A stretch of 64,000 nt of DNA from Candidatus Dependentiae bacterium (lineage in GTDB: Bacteria > Babelota > Babeliae > Babelales > Vermiphilaceae): the NCBI GenBank assembly GCA_026389015.1, contig JAPLIR010000025.1, forward strand, positions 1 through 64,000. The letters are read 5' to 3'. Positions 1-8,464 of this stretch are shown piece after piece; within the stretch, counting starts at the first letter, position 1; the number at the start of each line of letters is the position of its first letter. The position numbers and the translations under genes are program-made. The notes under the pieces were generated by a model, which saw only the letters and a program-made list of their open reading frames with translations, was not told where the DNA came from and made no database searches.

Positions 1-1
1 G

Positions 2-1753
2 GGTTGTTTTGCAGACTTTCTAAAGTTGAAGCACTATGATGTCGACACACTAAAAAACGCTTTGGATAGAGTAACTCAATGGTATCTCAAAGAAGGCTTT
101 TGGGATATGAAGGTACTCAAGCAGGATTTTGTACTGCGTGAGTATCCTGGGCACCAACAGCTTGTATTGACCATTGATGAAGGCCAGCGTTCATATTTAA
201 CCGCTCTTTCTATTGAATGTTGGAAGGAGCTTGAAACGCAAGGGCCATTTTCTCATTTGCAAAAGCAAGATTTGCATATTCCTTTTGATACGCAGTTGCT
301 CCACGATCAGCGCCAATGGTTGCTCGAATATTTCCGCAAGCAGGGTTATTTTCATGTAGAAGTTAAACCTGATATACAGCGTAATCATGGTAATGTTGCG
401 GTGACCTGGAAGGTAAAACTTGGGGAGTCAAAGGTCAGCTTTGGCAAAACAGTGGTAGTGGGTACTAGTAGGGTGCCGTTTGAGTATATCAAGCGTGAGC
501 TTCAGTACCATGAAGGGCAAATTTGGGACAAAGATGCGCTAAAAAAAACATCTGCAAAGCTTAAAAATCTTGAGATTTTCGAAGGCATTCATATTTACCC
601 CGATCAGGTAACCAAGCAAGAGCCCGAAAAGGCTATTATGGTAAAGCTGCAAGAAGACGACCCATTTGAGGTACGTTTGCGTGGTGGTTTTGCATTACAG
701 AACTTCACACAACAATTTTCTGTAGATTCTTTGACCTATATGGCCGGGGGTGCCTTCATCTTTAAAAATCCCTTTAACAAAGCGGATCAGTTTAAGGTAG
801 ATGTTGATTTTGCTCGTGGTCATCGTGAAGTGGTTGCAGAATATCGTTTGCCATGGTTGTTTTCTCAGCCAATTCAAACGGTGTTTATGGGCTACAGTAA
901 CAAATACTTCCAGCCCGGTTTTATTGGAAGCAAACATAATGTGTATGCTACGACGCAGCATGGATTTCTCGTTGGATTCAACAGAAAATTTCGTGCGGTT
1001 GATGTTGGGTGCAACATAGGCTTTGAATTAATGAATACTGAGAGTGTAGTGGACAAGTGTGCTTTGGTTGAGGGCGTTGCGCGTGCCATCAATTTTAACA
1101 AGCAATTGTTTGATCAAAGTGTTCCTTCATTTCAATTAGAGCCGACCATGATGATTGATTTGTTGGATCAACAGATATCACCAACCAAGGGTTTATTAAC
1201 CCTGCTTTCATTAAAGGGCTTGTTTCCTCTCAGCCGCTCGAGTTTAAATACCTATTCAATTAAAGCACTTGTTGAACAATCATTTTTTATGCCATTTAGA
1301 TCGGTCGTGGGAGCTTTGAGGTTCCGCGTGGGGCATATTTTTCATAAAGAATTTAGCAATATTATGCCGATAGAGCGATTCTATTTGGGTGGTGCTAACT
1401 CATTGCGTAGCTATGACACCGACTTTGCCTCGCCATTAGGATCTTTTATTGGTGACAATGGTCAATGCCAGTATGCACCACAGGGTGGCAAATCAATGGT
1501 TAACCTTAATGCCGAACTTCGCTTTCCTATTTTTAAGCGTTTAGGAGGGGTAGTATTTCAAGACCTTGGTGCGTTAAGCAGTGATGGTTTTGCTACATTT
1601 GACCCCCGCAAGGTTCTCTTTGGAACCGGGTTTGGACTTCGTCTGGCGACACCCGTTGGACCACTGCGTTTTGACATCGCTTGGAAGTTGACAAAACCCG
1701 ATCCATCGACACGATCCTATGCATGGTTTTTAACCTTTGGCCAGGCGTTCTAA
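2..1753 (+). CDS. Omp85/BamA-family outer membrane protein, 5' partial
   Basis: The reading frame is open to the left edge of the window, so the start is missing and the TTG at 26 is only internal. The N-terminal third looks like POTRA repeats. The C-terminal part alternates like a transmembrane beta barrel and ends in phenylalanine (FGQAF), the usual outer-membrane insertion signature. A segment near residue 460 (FYLGGANSLRSYD) matches the Omp85 loop-6 region, but the usual (V/I)RG(F/Y) reads LRSY here. Known family role: folding or insertion of outer-membrane proteins (BamA) or related translocation (TamA). I cannot separate BamA from TamA because the N-terminal POTRA count is cut off. Confidence 0.82.
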   Translation, partial: GCFADFLKLKHYDVDTLKNALDRVTQWYLKEGFWDMKVLKQDFVLREYPGHQQLVLTIDEGQRSYLTALSIECWKELETQGPFSHLQKQDLHIPFDTQLLHDQRQWLLEYFRKQGYFHVEVKPDIQRNHGNVAVTWKVKLGESKVSFGKTVVVGTSRVPFEYIKRELQYHEGQIWDKDALKKTSAKLKNLEIFEGIHIYPDQVTKQEPEKAIMVKLQEDDPFEVRLRGGFALQNFTQQFSVDSLTYMAGGAFIFKNPFNKADQFKVDVDFARGHREVVAEYRLPWLFSQPIQTVFMGYSNKYFQPGFIGSKHNVYATTQHGFLVGFNRKFRAVDVGCNIGFELMNTESVVDKCALVEGVARAINFNKQLFDQSVPSFQLEPTMMIDLLDQQISPTKGLLTLLSLKGLFPLSRSSLNTYSIKALVEQSFFMPFRSVVGALRFRVGHIFHKEFSNIMPIERFYLGGANSLRSYDTDFASPLGSFIGDNGQCQYAPQGGKSMVNLNAELRFPIFKRLGGVVFQDLGALSSDGFATFDPRKVLFGTGFGLRLATPVGPLRFDIAWKLTKPDPSTRSYAWFLTFGQAF

Positions 1754-1900
1754 TAAAGGCTTTTTCCCAAAAATAGAAATTCTTTGCTTTCTGTTAAAAA
1801 AACAATTATTTTAAGGCAGTTAGGGGCTTATTTTGACACCTATATATGACGAGCAAAAACAGTATTTTTATCATTTAATTCATTTAGGGACTTGAGAATC

Positions 1901-2590
1901 ATGAACGATCATTGCGAAGAACACGAATTCAGCCATAGCCATACAATAAAAGAAGAGCTTTTATGCCATTTCCCTTATGCAGTGTTTTCCGTTGCATTAA
2001 GTTTGGCCGTATTAAGCTTTGTTAGTTTTTTTTCATCCTTTAACAACAATATCGATGCAACCAGCCAAGGTGCACATTTATTGTTTCACTCTTTCCACTT
2101 CATGCATATCGTATTTGCAGCAACCGGTACCTTAATAACCTATTTTAGATTTTCTAAGAGTGTTTTAAAGGGGTTGATTGTCGGTGTTTTGACCGCTTCA
2201 TTCTTCTGTACCGTATCAGATTCGATTTTGCCTTACATCGGCGGTCGTATGCTGGGTGTTGATATGCATTTTCATCTTTGTTTTTGGTCAGATCTAGATA
2301 AAATTCTACCATTCTTATTTGTAGGATTGGTTAATGGTTTTATCATGAGCAGGCACCATTCCTCAAAGCAATCAATGTATTCAACATTTTCTCATTTTAT
2401 TCATATCTTAATTAGTTCATTTGCATCAATGTTTTACCTTGTGTCCCATGGTTTTGTTGATTGGGGTGCAGACATAGGTTTTATATTCTTGTTTTTAATT
2501 GTTGCGGTTGTAGTACCATGTACATTCTCAGATGTTGTAGTGCCAATGTACTTTGCAAAAAAGGCTGATAAGAAACATGAGAAGCATTAG
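1901..2590 (+). CDS. His-rich multi-pass membrane protein of unknown function
   Basis: No family recognised. The protein is about 229 residues with five or six hydrophobic segments. It has a charged His/Glu-rich N-terminus (HCEEHEFSHSH), further His clusters in the middle and a Lys/His-rich tail. I chose the ATG at 1901 because AGGGA at 1886-1890 sits ten bases before it, while the upstream in-frame TTG at 1892 is too close. The 3' end overlaps potA by 14 bases, so the two are probably co-transcribed and translationally coupled. The context suggests a transport-linked role; the His clusters could bind metal. Both points are inference. Confidence 0.6.
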   Translation: MNDHCEEHEFSHSHTIKEELLCHFPYAVFSVALSLAVLSFVSFFSSFNNNIDATSQGAHLLFHSFHFMHIVFAATGTLITYFRFSKSVLKGLIVGVLTASFFCTVSDSILPYIGGRMLGVDMHFHLCFWSDLDKILPFLFVGLVNGFIMSRHHSSKQSMYSTFSHFIHILISSFASMFYLVSHGFVDWGADIGFIFLFLIVAVVVPCTFSDVVVPMYFAKKADKKHEKH

Positions 2591-3668
2591 GATAGAAAAT
2601 CTTACTAAGGCGTTTGCCGGTGAAACTATCATCGAAAACATCAATCTTACGATCCCGAGCGGCAAATTTTTTGCTTTGCTTGGGCCGAGCGGCAGTGGGA
2701 AAACCACATTGCTTCGCTTAATCGCGGGATTTGATCAAGCGGATAGTGGAAAGATCTTTCTTGGTAATCAAGAAATTACCAATACTCCTATTAATGAGCG
2801 CAGAGTCAATACCGTATTTCAAAATTATGCTCTGTTTCCTCATATGAATGTCTTTGATAATGTTGCGTATGGCTTAAAAATTAAGCGTATTCCAACTGAT
2901 ATTATCGAACAACGTGTCATTAAAATTCTCAAAGCCGTACATTTAGAAAAATATATTTATAAATCTATTGCGCAACTTTCTGGTGGCCAGCAACAACGTG
3001 TTGCATTAGCCCGAGCAATTATCAATGAGCCTGAAGTTCTTCTTTTAGATGAACCATTAGCAGCTCTTGATTTAAAGATGCGTGAGCGCATGCTTATTGA
3101 GTTGATTGAATTGCAAGATACACTCAAGACCACCTTTGTCTATGTGACGCACGACCAATTTGAAGCTTTAACCGTAGCAGACTATATGGCTATCATGAAT
3201 CATGATGGTGAGATCGAGCAAGTTGGTACACCAAAACAAGTGTATGAATTTCCGGCGTCTACGTTTGTGGCAAAGTTTGTTGGTACGACTAATCTTTTGC
3301 AAGGTACACTTTCTATTAAGCCTGACAAACAGGTCATTGTTATTCAAGCTCTGGGTGAGTACGAAGTAGTTGTGCCAAGCGACAAGCCATGGGCATCGGA
3401 CAAAAGTGCCGTATTTATGAGTATTCGTCCCGAAAAAATTGAAATTAGCAAAAAAGAAGAAGTGGGATTTTCTAACCACGTTAAAGGCATTGTACAATCT
3501 ATTGTTTATCATGGTCGCTCGACGCAGTACAATGTACGACTATCTAATGGACAGTTGTTGCAAGTTTTTGAACAAAACGAAGAACATTTCCCGCAAGAAG
3601 TCATTGAGTATGATGATCAGGTAAATTTGTATTGGCAAAAAGAGAATGTGGTGCTGTTAGAAAAATGA
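2577..3668 (+). CDS. potA: Spermidine/putrescine ABC transporter ATPase PotA
   Basis: ABC ATPase that powers polyamine import at the inner membrane. Visible motifs are Walker A (GPSGSGKTT), signature LSGGQQQR, Walker B (VLLLDEP) and the H-loop (THD). A C-terminal TOBE-like regulatory region of about 120 residues includes SIRPEKIEI. Length (363 aa) is normal for PotA. The ATG at 2577 places the conserved strand (IRIENLTKAF) right at the N-terminus; an extension from 2553 would add only basic residues. It is first of four genes in the order A-B-C-D, and its stop overlaps the potB start as ATGA. Confidence 0.93.
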   Translation: MRSIRIENLTKAFAGETIIENINLTIPSGKFFALLGPSGSGKTTLLRLIAGFDQADSGKIFLGNQEITNTPINERRVNTVFQNYALFPHMNVFDNVAYGLKIKRIPTDIIEQRVIKILKAVHLEKYIYKSIAQLSGGQQQRVALARAIINEPEVLLLDEPLAALDLKMRERMLIELIELQDTLKTTFVYVTHDQFEALTVADYMAIMNHDGEIEQVGTPKQVYEFPASTFVAKFVGTTNLLQGTLSIKPDKQVIVIQALGEYEVVVPSDKPWASDKSAVFMSIRPEKIEISKKEEVGFSNHVKGIVQSIVYHGRSTQYNVRLSNGQLLQVFEQNEEHFPQEVIEYDDQVNLYWQKENVVLLEK

Positions 3669-4522
3669 AACAAACTGATTTTAAGGGTGCGATAACCAAA
3701 GAAGTTTCTTTTTTTATGATAACGCCTGCGCTGTTATGGCAGGTGTTATTTTTCTATATACCACTGACCATGATTGTCGGTGCCAGCTTTATGTATCAAA
3801 GTGGCATCTCGTGGCAGCATTATAGCTCTTTACTAGAACTTCCTTATTTCAAGATCATTACTCGTTCATTATTATTCGCTCTCATCAACGCATTCGTATG
3901 TCTTATCTTTGCCTATCCAGCTGCCTATTTCTTGGCTCGCAATGTTAAAAAATGGAAAAACATCTTATTGTTTTCATTAATGTTGCCGTTTTGGACTAAT
4001 ATTTTAGTACAAATTTATGCATGGTTCTTTGTGCTTGAGCGTAATGGATTATGCAACACCTTACTCATGAAGCTTGGTTTAATTAGCGAACCATTACATC
4101 TTATGAACAGTTCTCTGACAATTCTTATTGTTATGGCGTACTGCTACTTGCCGTTTATGATTTTACCGCTTTATAGTAATTTGGAAAAACTAGATTCACG
4201 GCTTATTGAATCTTCGTATGATCTTGGCGCTAATAGCTGGCAAACATTTTTTAATGTAACGTTGCCATTGTCGTGGTCGGGCATTAAAACAGGATTCTTT
4301 CTTGTCTTTGTTCCTTCATTTGGAGAATTTGTTATTCCCGCTCTTATGGGAGGTTCAAAATATATGTTTGCTGGTTCACTCATCTCCCATTATTTCTTAA
4401 CAGTACATGATACGTCACAAGGTGCTGCATTTACGTGTTTGAGTGGGGTGGTGTTATTGACTATTGCTATTGTGTTGAATTGGTATTTCAGTAAAAAGGC
4501 TTACGCAAGTCGGGGTCAATAA
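3665..4522 (+). CDS. potB: Spermidine/putrescine ABC transporter permease PotB
   Basis: Inner-membrane permease of about 285 residues with six hydrophobic segments. The cytoplasmic EAA-type loop that contacts the ATPase is visible (SSYDLGANSWQTFFNVTLPL). The ATG at 3665 overlaps the potA stop by four bases (ATGA), which fixes the start and implies translational coupling; the longer frame from 3632 lies inside potA. It pairs with PotC immediately downstream. The substrate is inferred from the full A-B-C-D order and from PotD, not from this protein alone. Confidence 0.92.
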   Translation: MKQTDFKGAITKEVSFFMITPALLWQVLFFYIPLTMIVGASFMYQSGISWQHYSSLLELPYFKIITRSLLFALINAFVCLIFAYPAAYFLARNVKKWKNILLFSLMLPFWTNILVQIYAWFFVLERNGLCNTLLMKLGLISEPLHLMNSSLTILIVMAYCYLPFMILPLYSNLEKLDSRLIESSYDLGANSWQTFFNVTLPLSWSGIKTGFFLVFVPSFGEFVIPALMGGSKYMFAGSLISHYFLTVHDTSQGAAFTCLSGVVLLTIAIVLNWYFSKKAYASRGQ

Positions 4523-4523
4523 T

Positions 4524-5303
4524 ATGTCTATTTTTTCGCGCTACTTTTTCCCATCGATGGTGCTTTGTCTTTATTTATTTTTGTATATACCGATTATTGT
4601 ATTGGTGTTGTTTTCTTTTAATGATAACGAGTTTACCTATCAGTGGTCATCTTTTTCATTACGTTGGTATCGCGAGTTGTTCGCATCAACAGAAATTTGG
4701 GATGCATTAAAAAATTCTTTAATCGTTGCGACTTCTTCGGTATTTTTAAGTATTACCATGGGCGTGCTTTTGGTTTTTTATAGTGGTAACAGCTTTTTTA
4801 AAAAATCATTTTTATTATTTTATGGCAATCTCGCTGTACCAGAAATTGTACTAGCAGTTGGCATGCTCAGTTTCTTTGCCTTCTTTTCTATTCCTCTAGG
4901 GCTTACAACTCTCATTGCTGGCCATACACTCATCGGCTTAGGCTATGTTGTACCTATTGTGCATTCACGGTTCATTGAGCTTGATGATCGCTACACAGAG
5001 GCATCATTGGATTTAGGCGCGACGCAAGGTCAAACACTCATGAAGGTGGTGTTGCCATTATTATCACCAGCATTGTTTGCCGCAGGGTTATTGGTATTTA
5101 TTATTTCGTTGGATGATTTTGTCATCTCATTTTTCTGTGCGGGTTCTTCAGCACAAACATTACCCATCTATATTTTTTCTATGATTCGTGCTGGTGCATC
5201 TCCTGTGGTGAGTGCCTTGTCAACCGTATTGCTTGGTATGAGCAGTATTTTGGTGCTTATTTTTTCTTCATTACAGATTAAAAAAATGGATATACTACGA
5301 TGA
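4524..5303 (+). CDS. potC: Spermidine/putrescine ABC transporter permease PotC
   Basis: Second inner-membrane permease (259 aa) with about six membrane segments and the EAA loop (EASLDLGATQGQTLMKVVLP). The conserved LDDFVISFF stretch typical of PotC lies near residue 205. It starts one base after the potB stop and its own stop overlaps the potD start (ATGA), so the cistrons are tightly coupled. Confidence 0.92.
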   Translation: MSIFSRYFFPSMVLCLYLFLYIPIIVLVLFSFNDNEFTYQWSSFSLRWYRELFASTEIWDALKNSLIVATSSVFLSITMGVLLVFYSGNSFFKKSFLLFYGNLAVPEIVLAVGMLSFFAFFSIPLGLTTLIAGHTLIGLGYVVPIVHSRFIELDDRYTEASLDLGATQGQTLMKVVLPLLSPALFAAGLLVFIISLDDFVISFFCAGSSAQTLPIYIFSMIRAGASPVVSALSTVLLGMSSILVLIFSSLQIKKMDILR

Positions 5304-6376
5304 ATATCAGAGATCGCTTTTTACCTTTTTTTGCACGTCTTTTTATTGTGCTTTTTTGGCTCAGCGTTTGTTTATTCTTTTTAGTAGTTCCTGGATTTGT
5401 CTATCGAACCTATATTTATAGCAACCAAAAAAGTATTACCGTTCTTACGTGGCCCGCTTTGGTTGATACGCAGTACATTCAGCAGTTTGAAAAAGATACG
5501 GGCATTAGGGTGCACATGCGGTATTTTGAAACGAATGAAGAGTTGCTCACCAAAATGCAACTGACCAATGGAAAGGGATACGATCTCATTATGCCTTCTG
5601 AATATATGGCTGAGGTGATGATTAAAGAAGGATTGCTCAAAAAAATAGATAAAACTAAGTTGGCATTCTTTAATCAATTACGTCCGCACCTTATTAATAA
5701 CTATTACGATGCAGAGAATAATTATGTCATTCCATTCTTTTGGAGTATCTATGGTATTGCTATTGATAAAGATTATTTTGCAGGTAAAGAATTCAAATCG
5801 AGCTGGGGATTAGTTTTTGCTCCTAACGATAGTGGTTATTATGTCAGTATGGTTGACGATGGACGCGTATTGGCCTTGTTGGCAGCGCAATATCTTTATG
5901 GTTCGTTGTCTCATATCGATTCAATACAATTTGAGCAGATCAAACAATTGTTAATACGACAAAAGAAATGGGTAGAATTATACACTGACGATCGCGCCAA
6001 TTTTCTTCTTGCTTCTAAAGCGTGTCCGGTTGCCGTGACATCGCATGCGGTTGTTGCTCGTATTATGCCTATGTTTAAAAATATCGAGTTTATTATCCCC
6101 GAAGAAGGAAGTTTTTTGAACATCGATGTATTTGCAATGCCAAAGACAACTAACAAAGACGATTTGGTCTATGCGTTTCTTTCTTACATGTATTCAGAAA
6201 GTTCGTTGAAGCACCACATGGAAAAGTTCGGTTATTTTTCTCCACTTAAAGATATTGCGGCCGATCAAGCTGCTATACCCTTGCCTACCGATGATCAGCT
6301 TGCAAAAGCTCATCTTTTTAAAAATATTCTCACGAAAGAACAGTTAAGCGATCTTTGGATTGCCCTTAAAGCGTAA
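5300..6376 (+). CDS. potD: Polyamine-binding periplasmic protein PotD, membrane-anchored
   Basis: Extracytoplasmic solute-binding protein (358 aa) that delivers polyamine to PotBC. It shows the PotD/PotF start of the mature domain (ITVLTWPALVDTQYIQQFE), then GYDLIMPSEYM and IPFFWSIYGIAID. The N-terminus is one long hydrophobic segment (about residues 8-35) without a lipobox Cys or clear signal-peptidase site, so it looks like an uncleaved inner-membrane anchor rather than a free or lipid-anchored protein. It overlaps potC by four bases. Confidence 0.9.
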   Translation: MNIRDRFLPFFARLFIVLFWLSVCLFFLVVPGFVYRTYIYSNQKSITVLTWPALVDTQYIQQFEKDTGIRVHMRYFETNEELLTKMQLTNGKGYDLIMPSEYMAEVMIKEGLLKKIDKTKLAFFNQLRPHLINNYYDAENNYVIPFFWSIYGIAIDKDYFAGKEFKSSWGLVFAPNDSGYYVSMVDDGRVLALLAAQYLYGSLSHIDSIQFEQIKQLLIRQKKWVELYTDDRANFLLASKACPVAVTSHAVVARIMPMFKNIEFIIPEEGSFLNIDVFAMPKTTNKDDLVYAFLSYMYSESSLKHHMEKFGYFSPLKDIAADQAAIPLPTDDQLAKAHLFKNILTKEQLSDLWIALKA

Positions 6377-6406
6377 ACAAGTTCAGCATTATTAAAGGTT
6401 ATTTTT

Positions 6407-8338
6407 ATGCATGACACCCATTACAACAAATTTTATGTTACGACACCCATTTATTATGTAACGGCACGACCACACCTTGGTTCATTATATTCCACCTTGC
6501 TTGCCGACGTTGTCGCTCGTTGGAATATATTACAAGGAAAACAAGTATTCTTTTTGACCGGTACCGACGAACATGGTCAAAAGGTCGCTGAAGCAGCGCA
6601 TAAGGCTAATAAATTGCCACAAGAGTTTGTCGATTCTTTCATTCATGCTTATAAAGAGGTTTGGTACAATTACGAAATAGCTTACACGCACTTTATTCGC
6701 ACCACGGATGAGTATCATGTCAAAGCAGTACAAAAATGGATTGCTCGTTTAATTGTTACGGGCGATATCTACAAAGGCTATTATAAAGGTTGGTATTGCA
6801 CGCCCGACGAAACCTTTGTAACGGAAAAAGATAGTGAGGTCGATAGTTCAGTTGCTCCTGCGTGCCCTTCATGTGGCAGATTAACCGTCATGGTTCAGGA
6901 AGAGACGTATTTTTTCAAGCTTTCAGCATATCAAGATAAGTTACTCAAATTTTACGAAGAACATCCTGACTTTATTGTGCCAAAAGAACGCGCACACGAA
7001 GTGGTGAATTTTGTAAAAGCTGGATTAAAAGATTTTAGTATTTCACGAACTACCGTCACTTGGGGTATTCCATTTCCTGACGATGCACACCATGTCACCT
7101 ATGTGTGGGCTGACGCATTGAACAATTACATTACCGGGATTGGCTACGGTCAGCCTGGGCGTGAGCATGAGTTTAATTCTTGGTGGCCAGCTGATCTGCA
7201 TATTCTAGGTAAAGATATTGTACGGTTCCATGCAATTTATTGGCCAGCATTCTTAATGGCCTCTGGTTTAGCATTACCAAAGCAATTGTTGGTCCATGGT
7301 TGGATTAAAGTCGGTGATCAAAAAATGTCCAAATCGTTGGGCAATGTTGTGGACCCAGAAGTTTTGTTTAAAAAATATGGCCCAGAACCAGTGCGTTATT
7401 ATTTAGTCAAACAGATGGCTATTACGCATGATGGTGAATTTAGCATTGGCGATTTGGAACAAAAGATTGAATCTGATTTAGCGAATGATTTAGGCAATTT
7501 ACTCAATCGTATGGTCAGCTTAGCGCATAAAAACGATGTCATTGAGCTGCCAGCTATTCATGAATGGTCTGAAAGGTCATTGGAATTGCGCGATGAAAGT
7601 TGGAATATGACCCAGGAGTTTGAAGGGTATATGGAAGATTATCTTTTTCATATGGCACTCGCTCGTTTGTGGAAAACTATTAATAAAACCAATGCGTATT
7701 TTCACGAACAAGAACCTTGGAAGCTTGCCAAAACTGACAGAGCACGGTTTATCGAAATTTTGTCAGCAACCTGTCATAGTTTAAAAACTATTGCGGTGTT
7801 GTTGTGGCCAGTCATGCCAAAGAAGATGGAACAGTTGCTCCATAGCTTGGGTTTATCAACCTTGTTAACTAATAACACATTAAAAAATTTAGAACTCAAC
7901 AGCTGGGGACAACATTTTATGCTACACAAAATACCAAATCTTTTTGAAAAACCAGAACCAAAAGAAGAAGTTGTTGTTGTCGCTCCTGCGCAACCAGAAC
8001 AACCACAAGTGCCAGAAATCGGCATTGAAGATTTTATCAAAGCTTTATTAATTATCGGTACTGTCGAACAAGCAGAAGAAGTGCCAGGGTCAGATAAGCT
8101 ACTTAAACTACAAGTCAACTTCGGGCCACTGGGCATGCGCCAAATTCTTTCTGGCGTAAAAAAATCATATCAACCTACTGACCTTATTGGCAAGCAAGGT
8201 GTGTTTGTGACTAACTTGAAGCCACGTAAAATGATGGGCTTTGAATCGCATGGTATGATGCTTTTTGCGGTACATGATAACAAGCAAACATTTGTCACCA
8301 TTGCTGGCGTTGTGCCAAATGGAACAAAAGTTCAGTAG
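6407..8338 (+). CDS. metG: Methionyl-tRNA synthetase with C-terminal tRNA-binding domain
   Basis: Class I aminoacyl-tRNA synthetase charging tRNA-Met. The HIGH-type motif is HLGS at residues 23-26 and the second signature is KMSKS at about 306-310. A Cys-containing knuckle (WYC then ACPSCG) lies near residues 128-158. After the anticodon-binding region a linker rich in Val/Pro/Glu leads to a Trbp111/EMAPII-like tRNA-binding domain (about residues 540-643), which in this family mediates dimerisation and tRNA binding. AAAGG about 8 bases before the ATG supports the start. A decayed copy of the last roughly 50 codons lies at 9900-10052. Confidence 0.96.
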   Translation: MHDTHYNKFYVTTPIYYVTARPHLGSLYSTLLADVVARWNILQGKQVFFLTGTDEHGQKVAEAAHKANKLPQEFVDSFIHAYKEVWYNYEIAYTHFIRTTDEYHVKAVQKWIARLIVTGDIYKGYYKGWYCTPDETFVTEKDSEVDSSVAPACPSCGRLTVMVQEETYFFKLSAYQDKLLKFYEEHPDFIVPKERAHEVVNFVKAGLKDFSISRTTVTWGIPFPDDAHHVTYVWADALNNYITGIGYGQPGREHEFNSWWPADLHILGKDIVRFHAIYWPAFLMASGLALPKQLLVHGWIKVGDQKMSKSLGNVVDPEVLFKKYGPEPVRYYLVKQMAITHDGEFSIGDLEQKIESDLANDLGNLLNRMVSLAHKNDVIELPAIHEWSERSLELRDESWNMTQEFEGYMEDYLFHMALARLWKTINKTNAYFHEQEPWKLAKTDRARFIEILSATCHSLKTIAVLLWPVMPKKMEQLLHSLGLSTLLTNNTLKNLELNSWGQHFMLHKIPNLFEKPEPKEEVVVVAPAQPEQPQVPEIGIEDFIKALLIIGTVEQAEEVPGSDKLLKLQVNFGPLGMRQILSGVKKSYQPTDLIGKQGVFVTNLKPRKMMGFESHGMMLFAVHDNKQTFVTIAGVVPNGTKVQ

Positions 8339-8391
8339 TTATAAAACTACCAGCACAGGATAAATTATCTAACGATATACTTTCTATTGTG

Positions 8392-8446
8392 TAATGTAAT
8401 CAAGATTAAATAGTATTTTTTATAGTATTTAATCTTGATTACATTA
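8392..8446. repeat. 21-bp perfect inverted repeat between metG and the FAD gene
   Basis: Arms at 8392-8412 and 8426-8446 are exact reverse complements, separated by a 13-base loop (8413-8425). The right arm ends just before the ribosome binding site (about 8448-8453) of the FAD oxidoreductase. There is no T-run after the right arm on the plus strand, so it is not a typical intrinsic terminator. It could be an RNA hairpin, an operator, or one end of a mobile segment. Confidence 0.85.
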
Positions 8447-8464
8447 AGTAGGGATAATATTTTT

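Noticed and set aside
1833-1862. Promoter for the pot operon (TTGACA at 1833)
   Set aside because: No convincing -10 box at normal spacing; only the -35 matches.
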